Of a stretch of 64,000 bases of DNA, positions 51,406 through 62,777 are shown one piece after another (the first letter of the stretch is position 1; each line of letters begins with the position of its first letter). The notes under the pieces are model-generated. The model was not told the origin of the DNA, did no database searches, and worked only from the letters and a program-made list of their open reading frames with translations. The translations under genes were made by a program, and so were the position numbers. This DNA is from Euzebya sp051004735 (GTDB lineage Bacteria > Actinomycetota > Nitriliruptoria > Euzebyales > Euzebyaceae), in contig JBPCKA010000080.1 of NCBI GenBank assembly GCA_051004735.1, positions 1 through 64,000 of the forward strand. The letters are read 5' to 3'.

Positions 51406-53546
51406 CCGTGGCCGCCCGCTGAGGAGTCATGGTCGGTGCAACGCAGCACCGTGACGGACTGGGCCGCCACCTGGATGGCCGAACCGGCGGTGAGTGGCTG
51501 GACGACAGGGGCGTTCTGGTCCTGGGACCCCGCGGTATCAAGCACAACGGCCCAACGGGCGCCGTAACCGTGAGGGGGAATGTGGAACGACACGTGCTGG
51601 GAACGAGCGTTCAACAGCACCAGGAAACTGTCGTCGTGGACCGGTCGGCCGCGCTCGTCGCGAGTTGGCAACTCGCCGCCGTTCAGGAAGAACCCCAGCG
51701 CATCGCTGTGTGGATCGTCCCAGTCAGCTTGGGTCATGACCGCTCCGTGCGGGGTCAGCCAGTGCAGGTCGCCGTCGCCGGAGAAGAACGTCCGGCGTCG
51801 AAAGACCGGATGGGCCCGGCGCAGGGCGACCAGGCGATTGGTGAACGCCAACAACTGTGCGCCCTCCTCACCGAAAGTCCAGTCATAGTGCGTGATGGCG
51901 TTGTCTTGGCAGTACCCGTTGTTGTTGCCCTGCTGGCTACGGCCGAACTCATCGCCCCCCAGCAGCATCGGCACGCCCTGGCTCAACAGCAGAGTGGTCA
52001 ACAGGTTGCGGGTCTGGCGGGCCCTGAGCTCAACGATCCCGGGGTCATCGGTTGGCCCTTCCACCCCGTGGTTGTTCGAGCGGTTGTGATCCTCGCCGCT
52101 GGAGTTGTCATCCAGGTTGGCATCGTTGTGTTTGCGGTCATAGCTGACCAGGTCGGCCATGGTGAAGCCGTCGTGTGAGGTGATGAAGTTGATCGAGGCG
52201 TAGGGACGCCGTCCGTTGTGGGCGTACAGGTCACTTGACCCCGACAGCCTGCTGGCCAGGTCGCCGACGTGTCCCTGGCCCAGCCACCAGTCGCGGACGG
52301 TGTCGCGGTACTTGCCGTTCAGTTCAGCCCACCCGGACGGGAAGTTGCCGACCTGATAGCCACCGTCGCCCAGGTCCCAGGGTTCGGCGATCAGCTTGGC
52401 CTGGCTGATCACCGGGTCCTGCTGGATGATGTCGAAGAATCCGCTGAGCTTGTCGACCTCGTGCAGTTCGCGTGCCAGCGTGCTGGCCAGATCGAAGCGG
52501 AACCCGTCGACGTGCATTTCGGTGACCCAGTACCGAAGGCTGTCCATGATCAACTGCAACACATGGGGGTGTTGCATGTTCATCGAGTTGCCCGTGCCGG
52601 TGAAGTCCACGTAGCGCGAGGGGTCGCCACGGTTCAAGCGGTAGTACGAGGCGTTGTCCAGGCCGCGCAGTGACACCGTCGGGCCGGCCTCATCACCCTC
52701 GCCCGTGTGGTTGTAGACCACATCCAGGATCACCTCCAGACCCGCGGCATGCAGATCGGCGACCATCGCCTTGAACTCATACACCTGGCGGGCTGCGGCG
52801 CGCTGGGAGGCATAGCCGGCATGAGGGCTCAAAAACCCGATGGTGTTGTACCCCCAGTACTGGCTGAGGCCCTTTTGCCACAGGAGGTGATCGGTCAGGA
52901 AGTGATGGACGGGTTGCAGTTGTACCGCCGTCACACCGAGGCCCAGCAGATGGTCGGTGAAGGGGGTGGAAGCCAGCCCTGCGAAGGTGCCACGCAACGG
53001 ACCGGCCACGGCGGGGTGGGCGATTGTGGCACCACGGACATGGGTCTCATAGATGATTGTCTCGGAGAACGGCCGTCGTGGAGGCCGGTCGTCGCGCCAG
53101 TCGAAAAACGGGTTGACCACCACCGACTTCGGCACGAACGGGGCGCTGTCGGCAAGGCTTGGGCGCGACGGGTCATCTGCGTCGTAGCCGAAACAGGCCG
53201 GTGACCAGACCACGTCACCATCGATGGCTTTCGCATACGGATCGATCAACAGTTTGCGGTCGTTGGCAAGCAGGCCGCGGGAGGGATCCCAGGACCCGTG
53301 GACCCTGAAGCCATACCGTTGGCCCGGCCCGATGCCCGGAAGGTAGGCGTGCCACACGAAACCGGTGCGGTCCTCCAGGGGGACCCGTACCTCCTCCCCC
53401 GCGTCGGGACCGTCGCCGAACAGGCACAACTCGACGCCCTGTGCCACCTCACTGAACACGGCGACGTTCACGCCGCGCCCATCCCAGTTCAACCCCAAGG
53501 GGTAGGGCTGGCCCGGCCAGGTCGCGGTCGTGGGAGGGGCATGCAT
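51402..53546 (-). CDS. glgX: Glycogen debranching enzyme GlgX (copy 1)
   Basis: GH13_11 isoamylase-type debranching enzyme (about 714 residues) cutting alpha-1,6 branches, chiefly of phosphorylase-limit glycogen. An N-terminal CBM48 (WPGQPYPLGLNWDGRGVN) precedes the barrel. The catalytic residues are in GFRFDLAST, LIAEPWDLG and TSHDGFTM. ATG 53546 aligns with the N-terminus of the second GlgX; GTG 53564 is the alternative. It is the first gene of an operon with the TreY-like and PopT genes, the reverse of the treY-glgX order at 57.6-62.2 kb. Confidence 0.92.
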   Translation of the reverse strand: MHAPPTTATWPGQPYPLGLNWDGRGVNVAVFSEVAQGVELCLFGDGPDAGEEVRVPLEDRTGFVWHAYLPGIGPGQRYGFRVHGSWDPSRGLLANDRKLLIDPYAKAIDGDVVWSPACFGYDADDPSRPSLADSAPFVPKSVVVNPFFDWRDDRPPRRPFSETIIYETHVRGATIAHPAVAGPLRGTFAGLASTPFTDHLLGLGVTAVQLQPVHHFLTDHLLWQKGLSQYWGYNTIGFLSPHAGYASQRAAARQVYEFKAMVADLHAAGLEVILDVVYNHTGEGDEAGPTVSLRGLDNASYYRLNRGDPSRYVDFTGTGNSMNMQHPHVLQLIMDSLRYWVTEMHVDGFRFDLASTLARELHEVDKLSGFFDIIQQDPVISQAKLIAEPWDLGDGGYQVGNFPSGWAELNGKYRDTVRDWWLGQGHVGDLASRLSGSSDLYAHNGRRPYASINFITSHDGFTMADLVSYDRKHNDANLDDNSSGEDHNRSNNHGVEGPTDDPGIVELRARQTRNLLTTLLLSQGVPMLLGGDEFGRSQQGNNNGYCQDNAITHYDWTFGEEGAQLLAFTNRLVALRRAHPVFRRRTFFSGDGDLHWLTPHGAVMTQADWDDPHSDALGFFLNGGELPTRDERGRPVHDDSFLVLLNARSQHVSFHIPPHGYGARWAVVLDTAGSQDQNAPVVQPLTAGSAIQVAAQSVTVLRCTDHDSSAGGHG

Positions 53547-53641
53547 CAGCGGCCATGGTCGCACAGGCCACGTCCCATTCGCCTGGGGGCGGCGCTAGAC
53601 TGTCGCGGACCGTCTGACCCAACAGGAGATCGACCGCTTTC

Positions 53642-54922
53642 GTGGCCTCGACAACCCAGGCCGCAGACGTCCGGGTCTATGGCTGGCGCCATCCCAGCGT
53701 GATCGCGGCGGCTGTGTTCAGCCTGTACGCCGGGTTTGCGCAGTTCACCGCCACGGCCACCCTGCCCGACATCGCCGAGGCATTCGGCATCGACGTGCCC
53801 GGTGCCGGCGCGTCGGTCGTTGCCCAGGCAGGTTTGTCGTTCTCAACCCTCGGTGTGGCCCTGGCGATCATCCGGCTGGCCTCAATCGCCGCGTTACCGA
53901 TCGCCCGTCAGGCCGACTGGTTGGGTCGCCGGCGTGTCCTGCTGGTCGTCACCGCAGCCGCCTTGGTATTGACCGCCCTGGCGGCGGGCAGCCCGTGGTT
54001 CTGGTTGTTGGTGTTGATCTTCTCCCTGGCCCGTCCACTGATGTCGGCCACCAATGCGGTGGCGGCGGTGATCGCCGCCGAGGAGGTGGCCACGGCAGAT
54101 CGGTCCCGCGCCATGGCCGTGATCACCGTCGGCTACGGGATCGGCAGCGGCATCCCGGTCGTGCTGCGCGGTCTGACCGGCGGCGACATCGGGTTTCGGG
54201 TCATCCTGTTGATCGCGGTCCCACTGCTGGCCACCCTGCCCCTGGTGGCCCGACTGGTGCAGGAGCCCGATCGGGCGGCCCGGCTGGTCCAGGGAGCCTC
54301 GGCCACCGCCAAGCGCTTGGGGCGGGTTCCCTCGGAGATGGTCGGGCGACTGCTGCTGTTGTCCACCCTGGGATTCTTCGTCGCGTTCCTGACTGGCCCG
54401 GTCAACACGTTTCTGTTCCTTTATGCCGAGAAGGTGGCGGGGCTGTCACCGCAACAGCAGACCATCGTGCTGCCCTTCGGGGCGGGGATGGGAGCGTGTG
54501 GTTTGGTGTTGGGGGTCAGGATGGCCGACCGATTCGGGCGGATTCCCACGGCTATGTGGACCAAGTTCTTCCTGGCCGGTGCCGGCGTGCTGACGTATTC
54601 GGCGGGCGCGTGGGGTGCGGCGGTCGGCTACGTCCTGACCCTGTTCATCGGATCCTCCTACGCCCCCGCGGTGGCGGCGACCGCGGCGGAGATCTTCCCC
54701 ACCTCGATCAGGGCCACCGCGGCGGGGTGGGTGACGTTTGCCGGAACCATCGGGGCTGTGGCCGGTCTGGTGATCTTCGGTGTCGTGGCCGACCGGACCG
54801 GATCATTCGTGATGGCGGCTCTGGTGGTCAGCGTGCCCACCGCGATCTCGGCCATCGGCTACCGCTGGCTACCCGAGACCGTCGGGATGGAATTGGAGCA
54901 GTCAGCCCCCGAGATCACCTGA
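53642..54922 (+). CDS. Major facilitator superfamily transporter
   Basis: A 426-residue MFS permease with twelve predicted helices. The loop 2-3 signature appears as ARQADWLGRRR and the equivalent in the second half as RMADRFGRIP. The pattern FPTSIRATAAGWVTFAG recalls sugar or metabolite:proton symporters. The start is GTG 53642; an AGGAG lies 13 bases upstream, rather far, and a TAGACT box at 53596-53601 may be its -10. Lying among glucan and trehalose genes it may carry a sugar, but that is only context. Confidence 0.88.
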   Translation: MASTTQAADVRVYGWRHPSVIAAAVFSLYAGFAQFTATATLPDIAEAFGIDVPGAGASVVAQAGLSFSTLGVALAIIRLASIAALPIARQADWLGRRRVLLVVTAAALVLTALAAGSPWFWLLVLIFSLARPLMSATNAVAAVIAAEEVATADRSRAMAVITVGYGIGSGIPVVLRGLTGGDIGFRVILLIAVPLLATLPLVARLVQEPDRAARLVQGASATAKRLGRVPSEMVGRLLLLSTLGFFVAFLTGPVNTFLFLYAEKVAGLSPQQQTIVLPFGAGMGACGLVLGVRMADRFGRIPTAMWTKFFLAGAGVLTYSAGAWGAAVGYVLTLFIGSSYAPAVAATAAEIFPTSIRATAAGWVTFAGTIGAVAGLVIFGVVADRTGSFVMAALVVSVPTAISAIGYRWLPETVGMELEQSAPEIT

Positions 54923-54964
54923 CCCCATCCCTGACCCGACGGACGCGCCGCCCACGTCAACAGG

Positions 54965-54970
54965 TAGCGT
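54965..54970 (+). promoter_or_regulatory. Putative -10 box for the histidine phosphatase gene
   Basis: TAGCGT lies exactly 8 bases before ATG 54979, in the leaderless arrangement. Confidence 0.4.
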
Positions 54971-54978
54971 CGGCAGGG

Positions 54979-55671
54979 ATGGAACTGGTACTGATCCGAC
55001 ATGCCCAACCGGCCTGGCGCTCCACCGACGGGCTTGCCACCAACGACCCCGGACTGACCCCTCTGGGCCAACAGCAGGCCACGGCCTTGGCCGAATGGAT
55101 GAGGGATCGCAGCCATCCCGTCGACGGGTTGTTCGCCTCGACGGCACGCCGTTCACAGGCCACCGCCCAGGTCATCGGGTCCGTGCTGGGACTTGAACCA
55201 CTCATCGAACCCTGGCTACTGGAAATCGGCGCCCCACAGGACTGGGAGGGACAGCCTGAGGACGAGGTCGTCGCCACCCTCGCCAGGCTGAAATCACGTC
55301 CCCTGGACCAATGGTGGGACGGGGCCCCGGGTGGCGAATCCTTCCGCGATTTCCACAAGAGGGTCACCGAAGGTCTGGAGGGATTCCTCTCGCGCTTCGA
55401 CGCCATCCGCCACCAGGGCGACCCCGCCCGGCTGTGGGCGGTCCCTGACAACGGACCGCGTCTGGTCCTTGTCGCCCATGCCGGGACCAACTCGGTGATG
55501 ACCAGTCACCTGTTGGGAATCGACCCGCAGCCGTGGGAGTGGGAGCGGTTCGCCTGCGACCACGCCTCGGCGACGGTGTTGCGCAGCCGCCCGATCGCCG
55601 ACGCGGACATGTGGGCCCTGGAACATTTCTCCGATGTCGCCCACCTGCCCCACGATCAGGTCACCGCATGA
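54979..55671 (+). CDS. Histidine phosphatase family protein
   Basis: Phosphoglycerate mutase-like phosphatase of 230 residues: LIRHAQPAW with the phospho-histidine at the N-terminus, the second His in LVAHAGTNSVM, and GGESFRDFHKRV in between. It is a distinct branch from the zwf-linked phosphatase. ATG 54979 is clear because the catalytic motif must lie at the N-terminus, although the frame is open far upstream inside the MFS gene. Substrate unknown. Confidence 0.88.
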   Translation: MELVLIRHAQPAWRSTDGLATNDPGLTPLGQQQATALAEWMRDRSHPVDGLFASTARRSQATAQVIGSVLGLEPLIEPWLLEIGAPQDWEGQPEDEVVATLARLKSRPLDQWWDGAPGGESFRDFHKRVTEGLEGFLSRFDAIRHQGDPARLWAVPDNGPRLVLVAHAGTNSVMTSHLLGIDPQPWEWERFACDHASATVLRSRPIADADMWALEHFSDVAHLPHDQVTA

Positions 55672-55702
55672 CAGGTGGCGGGTGACAACACCGCCCGCCG
55701 GG

Positions 55703-55708
55703 GATAAT
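55703..55708 (+). promoter_or_regulatory. Putative -10 box of the treZ-treY-glgX operon
   Basis: GATAAT, one base from the TATAAT consensus, lies 9 bases before GTG 55718. There is no ribosome-binding site between. Confidence 0.45.
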
Positions 55709-55717
55709 ACCGGACAC

Positions 55718-57604
55718 GTGCCCTCATCCATCGCACCCGAGCAGCCGCCCCACAAACACGGCCATGGCGTCCACATGCTGGATTCCACGATCGCCTGCTT
55801 CGACGTGTGGGCACCCCAGGCGGACCGAGTCGACATCACCGTCGGGACGCGACATCTGCCGTTGCAGCCAACCGATAACGGCTGGTGGCGCCTGGTCACC
55901 GATGCCTCACACGGCACCCGCTACGCCTTCCATCTGGATGATGGCGACCCGCTGCCCGACCCGGCCGCCCGGTGGCTACCCGACGGTGTCCACGCGTCCG
56001 CTGCCGTCCTTGACCCTCGCAGGTGGTCCTGGACCACCCCGCGCTTCCAGCCTGCACCCCTGACCGGGGCCGTGATCTATGAATTGCATGTCGGCACCTT
56101 CACCACCGAGGGCATCTTCGAGGCGGCGGCCGATCACCTTCACGACCTGGCAGAGTTGGGCATCACCCACGTGGAGATCATGCCGGTCAACGCCTTTGAC
56201 GGGGTCCACGGCTGGGGCTATGACGGCGTGGCCTGGTGGGCGGTTCACCAGCCCTACGGCGGGCCTGACGGCTTGGCCGCCTTCGTCGACACCTGCCATG
56301 CGAACGGGCTGGGGGTCATCCTCGACGTCGTCCACAACCACCTGGGCCCCAGCGGCAACTATCTGCCCCGCTTTGGCCCCTACCTGCAGACCGACGCCGA
56401 GTCGACCTGGGGCAAGGTCATCAACCTGGATGGCCCCGATTCAGGACCGGTCCGCCAGTTCATCATCTCAAGCGCCCTGGCCTGGCTGCGCGACTACCAC
56501 ATCGACGCGTTGCGCCTGGATGCCGTGCATGCGTTGGACGACCGGGGCAGCGCCACCCACCTGCTGGCCGAACTGGCCGACGCGGTCACCGATCTGTCCG
56601 AACAGACCGGGCGCCGACTGGAACTGATCGCCGAAACGGACCGCAACGACCCGCAGACCATCGTCCCCCGCGCACAGGGAGGCCTGGGTCTTGATGCCCA
56701 GTGGGCCGACGACCTGCACCATGCCATCCATGTCGCCGTCACGGGTGAGACCGACGGGTATTACATCGACTATTCCGACCCGCTTGCGGCGCTAGCGCGG
56801 GCCTACATGCACGGCTTTGTCTATGACGGCCGTCACAGCGCCTACCGCGAGCGGGTCGTCGGCGCCCCGGTGCCATCTCAGCTTTCGCTGCGACGGCTGA
56901 TCGCCTGTACCCAGAACCACGATCAGGTGGGCAACCGGGCGGCCGGCGATCGGCTGACCAGCTTGGTCGCAGCCGACCTGGTCCGGGCCGCAACACTTCT
57001 GCTGTGCACAGCACCCCACACGCCGATGCTGTTCATGGGTCAGGAGTACGGCGAAACCCGGCCATTCGCGTTCTTCAGCGACATGCCCGACGAGGCCCTG
57101 CGGCACGCCATCCGTGAGGGACGACGGCGTGAGTTTCAGTCCTTTGAGTCCTGGCAGGATGAATCTGGACGAAACACCGTGCCCGACCCCCTGGACCCAC
57201 AGACCTTCCGCGACTCCAAGCTGGACCGAACGGCGGCCGCAACCGATCAGGGGCTCAGCCGACGCGCGTTGTGGCGGGACCTGCTGGCGCTGCGGCGCAG
57301 CCAACCCGCGCTGGGCACCGGCCGACAGGATCTGATCCAAGCCCAGACAGTCGGCCCGCAACTGCTGCGGGTGACGCGCCGCGCTTCCCCAGGCACGGCA
57401 GACCGGCCCACCCTGCAGATCTGGGCCAACTTGGGCGACCAGCCCGCCAGTTCCTGCCCCCATCCGGTCCTGCTGAGCACTGCCGATCCGGCCTACGGCG
57501 GCCCTGGCCATCCCGACCCCCAGGTCCTGCCGGCCCGCAGCGCAGCGATTCACCGGATCCCTGCCCCATCCAACTCGCCCAGACACACCCCAGGACTTTC
57601 GTGA
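55718..57604 (+). CDS. treZ: Malto-oligosyltrehalose trehalohydrolase
   Basis: GH13_10 enzyme releasing trehalose from maltooligosyl-trehalose. After the N-terminal beta domain (FDVWAPQADRVDI), the barrel contains YELHVGTFT, EIMPVNAFDGVHGWGYDG, nucleophile Asp268 (ALRLDAVHAL), Glu306 (LIAETDRND) and Asp402 (TQNHDQVGNR). All are standard for TreZ. GTG 55718 follows a GATAAT box; ATG 55775 would also give a complete domain. Its stop overlaps the GTG of treY, beginning a treZ-treY-glgX operon that turns glycogen ends into trehalose. Confidence 0.94.
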   Translation: MPSSIAPEQPPHKHGHGVHMLDSTIACFDVWAPQADRVDITVGTRHLPLQPTDNGWWRLVTDASHGTRYAFHLDDGDPLPDPAARWLPDGVHASAAVLDPRRWSWTTPRFQPAPLTGAVIYELHVGTFTTEGIFEAAADHLHDLAELGITHVEIMPVNAFDGVHGWGYDGVAWWAVHQPYGGPDGLAAFVDTCHANGLGVILDVVHNHLGPSGNYLPRFGPYLQTDAESTWGKVINLDGPDSGPVRQFIISSALAWLRDYHIDALRLDAVHALDDRGSATHLLAELADAVTDLSEQTGRRLELIAETDRNDPQTIVPRAQGGLGLDAQWADDLHHAIHVAVTGETDGYYIDYSDPLAALARAYMHGFVYDGRHSAYRERVVGAPVPSQLSLRRLIACTQNHDQVGNRAAGDRLTSLVAADLVRAATLLLCTAPHTPMLFMGQEYGETRPFAFFSDMPDEALRHAIREGRRREFQSFESWQDESGRNTVPDPLDPQTFRDSKLDRTAAATDQGLSRRALWRDLLALRRSQPALGTGRQDLIQAQTVGPQLLRVTRRASPGTADRPTLQIWANLGDQPASSCPHPVLLSTADPAYGGPGHPDPQVLPARSAAIHRIPAPSNSPRHTPGLS

Positions 57605-60053
57605 CCGACGCCACCCTGATCCCCACCTCCACCTATCGCCTTCACCTGACCTACCACTTCACGCTGGACGACGCCGCACAAATGGTGGACTACACCGACG
57701 CGTTGGGCGTCGATTGGCTGTACGCCTCACCGATCCAGACCGTGCCAGTCGGTGCAACCCATGGCTATCACATCACCGATCCCCTGACGGTCAATCCTGA
57801 GTTGGGAGGAGAGGAGGCGCTGCGCCGCCTGCGTGACAAGTTGGCTGGCAGCGGCCGGCGACTGGTGCTTGACATCGTGCCCAACCATCTGGCGGCGTCA
57901 GTGGACAACCCCTGGTGGGTCGAAGTGTTGGCCGCCGGCCCCGAATCGGCCTACGCCCCGGTGTTCGACATCGATTTCGACGCCGGTCCCATCGTGCTGC
58001 CGGTGCTGGGAGAACCGGTCGAACAGGCCATCGCCCAGCAGTCGTTGCGGATCCAGGACGGCCGACTGGCCTATCACGACCTGCGCCTGCCCCTGGCCGC
58101 GGGCACCGACACCACAGCCCCGCTGCAAGACGTTTTGGACGCCCAGCACTACCGGCTGCATCAGTGGCAACACGGTGAGACCATCCTCAACTGGCGGCGT
58201 TTCTTCGCGGTGAACGAGTTGGTCGGGGTGCGCGTGGAGGACCCCGACGTCTTTGAGTCCACCCACTCAGCGATCCTGCGGTGGATCGATGAGGGACTGG
58301 TGCATGGCCTGCGGGTCGATCACATCGACGGTCTGGCCGATCCGGCCCTGTACCTGCAGACCCTGCGCGACCGGATTGGGGACAACCACTGGCTGGTCGT
58401 GGAGAAGATCGTCGAAGGCGACGAGGCACTACCCACCGACTGGCCCGTGCACGGCACCACCGGTTATGAAACCGGCATCATGCTGTACGCCTGGCTGCTG
58501 GACCCAACCGGCTATGACCAGTTGCGGCAGGACTTCTGGCAGGTCAGCGAACTGCCGGATGGCACCGCGGCCGCACTGCCGGCATCCAAACTGGCGGTGT
58601 TGGACTCCTTGTTCGTGGCGGAGGTCAACCGGATCGCCCAACTGTTAGGCGACGTCCCCGATCCACCCCCGGTGCAGGCCAGGGTCGACGGCGTGCGGCA
58701 CCTGACCGCCCACCTACGGGGGTACCGGACCTACGCGCCGCCCAGCGGGCCCCTGACCCCGGAGGACCGGACTGCGATACAGCAGGCCGCGACCGCCGCC
58801 GAGCAGGCTGGCGCCCTCGAGGCCGTGTCGGTCGCACAGGCGCTGATGACTGAGGAGGGACGGGACGGGCTGCTCCGCTGGCAACAGCTCAGCGGGCCGG
58901 CGGCCGCCAAAGGCTTTGAGGACCGACTGCTGTACCGCCACGTCGCACTGGCGGGCCTGAGCGAGGTCGGCGCCGATGCCGGATTGCTGGATCGCCTGCC
59001 CACCTCCGGCGAAATCGCTGCGGCCATGGTCCGCCGTGCCGGGACCACCCCGGCAGCGGGGTCGACCACCTCGACCCACGACACCAAACGCAGCGAGGAC
59101 GTCCGCGCCCGTCTGGCGGTGCTGGCTGAGATTCCCGGTGAGTTCACCGCCCTGCTGACTTCCGTGACCGATCACCTGACTGGTCATGCCCCGACCCTGG
59201 ATGGGCACACCCGTTGGCTGTTGATCCAGACAGTGCTGGGCACCCTCGACCTTGTTCCTTCGGGCGACGTGGACTACCTGCAGCGCCTGCAGGAGTATGC
59301 GACCAAGGCCTTGCGCGAGGCCGAGTTGCACACCAGCCACCGCGACCCCGACCCTGCCTATGAACAGGCTGTCAGCGAGTGGTTGGACGCCTTGCTGTCC
59401 CCCGGCCCTGCGCGCGATGCCGTCAGTGACCTGGTTGAACGCATCGCCCTACCCGGAGCGTGCAACAGCCTTGCGTTGCTGCTGTTGAAGATCGCAGCAC
59501 CCGGTGTGGCCGACATCTATCGCGGCTGTGAGGTCTGGGACGACGCCCTGGTCGATCCCGACAACCGGCGACCACTGGACCTCACCCGTCTGCGTGGACT
59601 GTTGGACGGGCTTGACTCCCCTCAACCATCCGAGGTGTTGGAGCGGTGGCGCGATGGGGCGGTGAAGATGCACCTCACCCGCCAGGGGCTGCTGGCACGC
59701 CGGCGGCTTCCCGAGGTGTTCTTGTCGACCCGCTGTGATTCCCCCGCCGTCACCGGTCGCCGGGCCGACCACGTCGTGTGCCTGCATCGCTGGGCCAGTG
59801 ACCGTGGGCTGTTCGCCGTGACTGAGCCCGCCGGCAGCCCGACTATCATCGCCCTCGCGCCACGGCTGCCATTGACGTTGGCCGAGGGGGCCTGGCCGCT
59901 GGGTGAGGTGTGGCAGGACACCTGGATCTCTGCCGGAGCTGGTCGCTACCACGCCACAAACTTGCTGACCGGCGCCGAGGTGCCCATCAATGAGGGTCGC
60001 ATCACCCTCGCCGACGCCACCACCACCCTGCCCGTTGCCCTGCTGGAGTTGAC

Positions 60054-60057
<4 letters not shown>
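57601..60057 (+). CDS. treY: Malto-oligosyltrehalose synthase
   Basis: GH13_26 intramolecular transglucosidase turning the reducing-end alpha-1,4 bond of maltodextrin into alpha-1,1. The intact active site is Asp240 (GLRVDHIDGLADP), Glu268 (VVEKIVEGDE) and Asp494 (STHDTKRSEDVR). STYRLHLTYHFTLDDAA at the N-terminus and VPNHLA are further hallmarks. Length of 818 is usual. GTG 57601 lies in the treZ stop (GTGA) and the stop overlaps glgX (ATGA). It is the active counterpart of the dead paralogue at 48.8-51.4 kb. Confidence 0.95.
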
Positions 60058-62195
<2,138 letters not shown>

Positions 62196-62197
62196 CC

Positions 62198-62554
62198 CGA
62201 CCTGCGCTCCTGCGTGGCCATGGACCGGGCGCCGCCGGGGTCCGGCGTGCAGTGACCGACGGGCTCGCCCTAGTGAGCGCCATCACGGCCTTCGAGCTCC
62301 GGCAGGGCGCAAGGACCCCATCGGACCAGCAGGCCGTCGACGGGTTCTGCCACGGACGGACGCTGCCCCTCACGTTGGGGGCAGCACTGCGGGCTGGTGA
62401 GGTCGGCGCAGCCCTCCGCACTGCGGGCACGCCCATCGGCCCTGCCGACACCCTCATCGCCGGTCTCTGCTTACATCACGGCCACGCCCTCATGACCAAC
62501 AACATCAGCCAGTTCCAGCGGGTCCCGGCGCTGCGCCTCAACCCGCTGACGTAG
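62198..62554 (+). pseudogene. N-terminally truncated VapC-type PIN toxin relic
   Basis: From just after the glgX stop one frame reads AGVRRAVTDGLALVSAITAFELRQGA, GPADTLIAG and ALMTNNISQFQRV, covering a VapC PIN domain almost to its end. The first strand with the essential LDTN Asp is absent, the frame upstream runs into glgX, and no start or antitoxin gene is present. It is probably a dead remnant left at the operon edge. Confidence 0.65.
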
Positions 62555-62777
62555 CCCGACGGCTTCGCCCGCCGGGCAGGACGATATCGACGGGAACGTC
62601 CACTGCTGCCTGGATGCGGTCGGCCAGCCCGTTTCCAACCTGTCTATCGCTGGCGTCCAAGACGACGCTCCTTTGATTGTGACTGCACGCCTCCGGTGTG
62701 ACCACAGGTGGAACATCTGTGATTCCGCAGACAGAAATGGGGGGGCCATTCGGTTCATCGGTCGGCATACTGCAGCC

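Noticed and set aside
53995..54978. Long upstream extension of the histidine phosphatase frame through the MFS gene
   Set aside because: The catalytic RHA motif must be at the N-terminus and the extension is a shadow of the MFS coding sequence; ATG 54979 is used.
57271..57600. Upstream extension of the treY frame inside treZ
   Set aside because: The extension is Pro/Arg-rich out-of-frame treZ sequence; GTG 57601 gives the normal TreY start.
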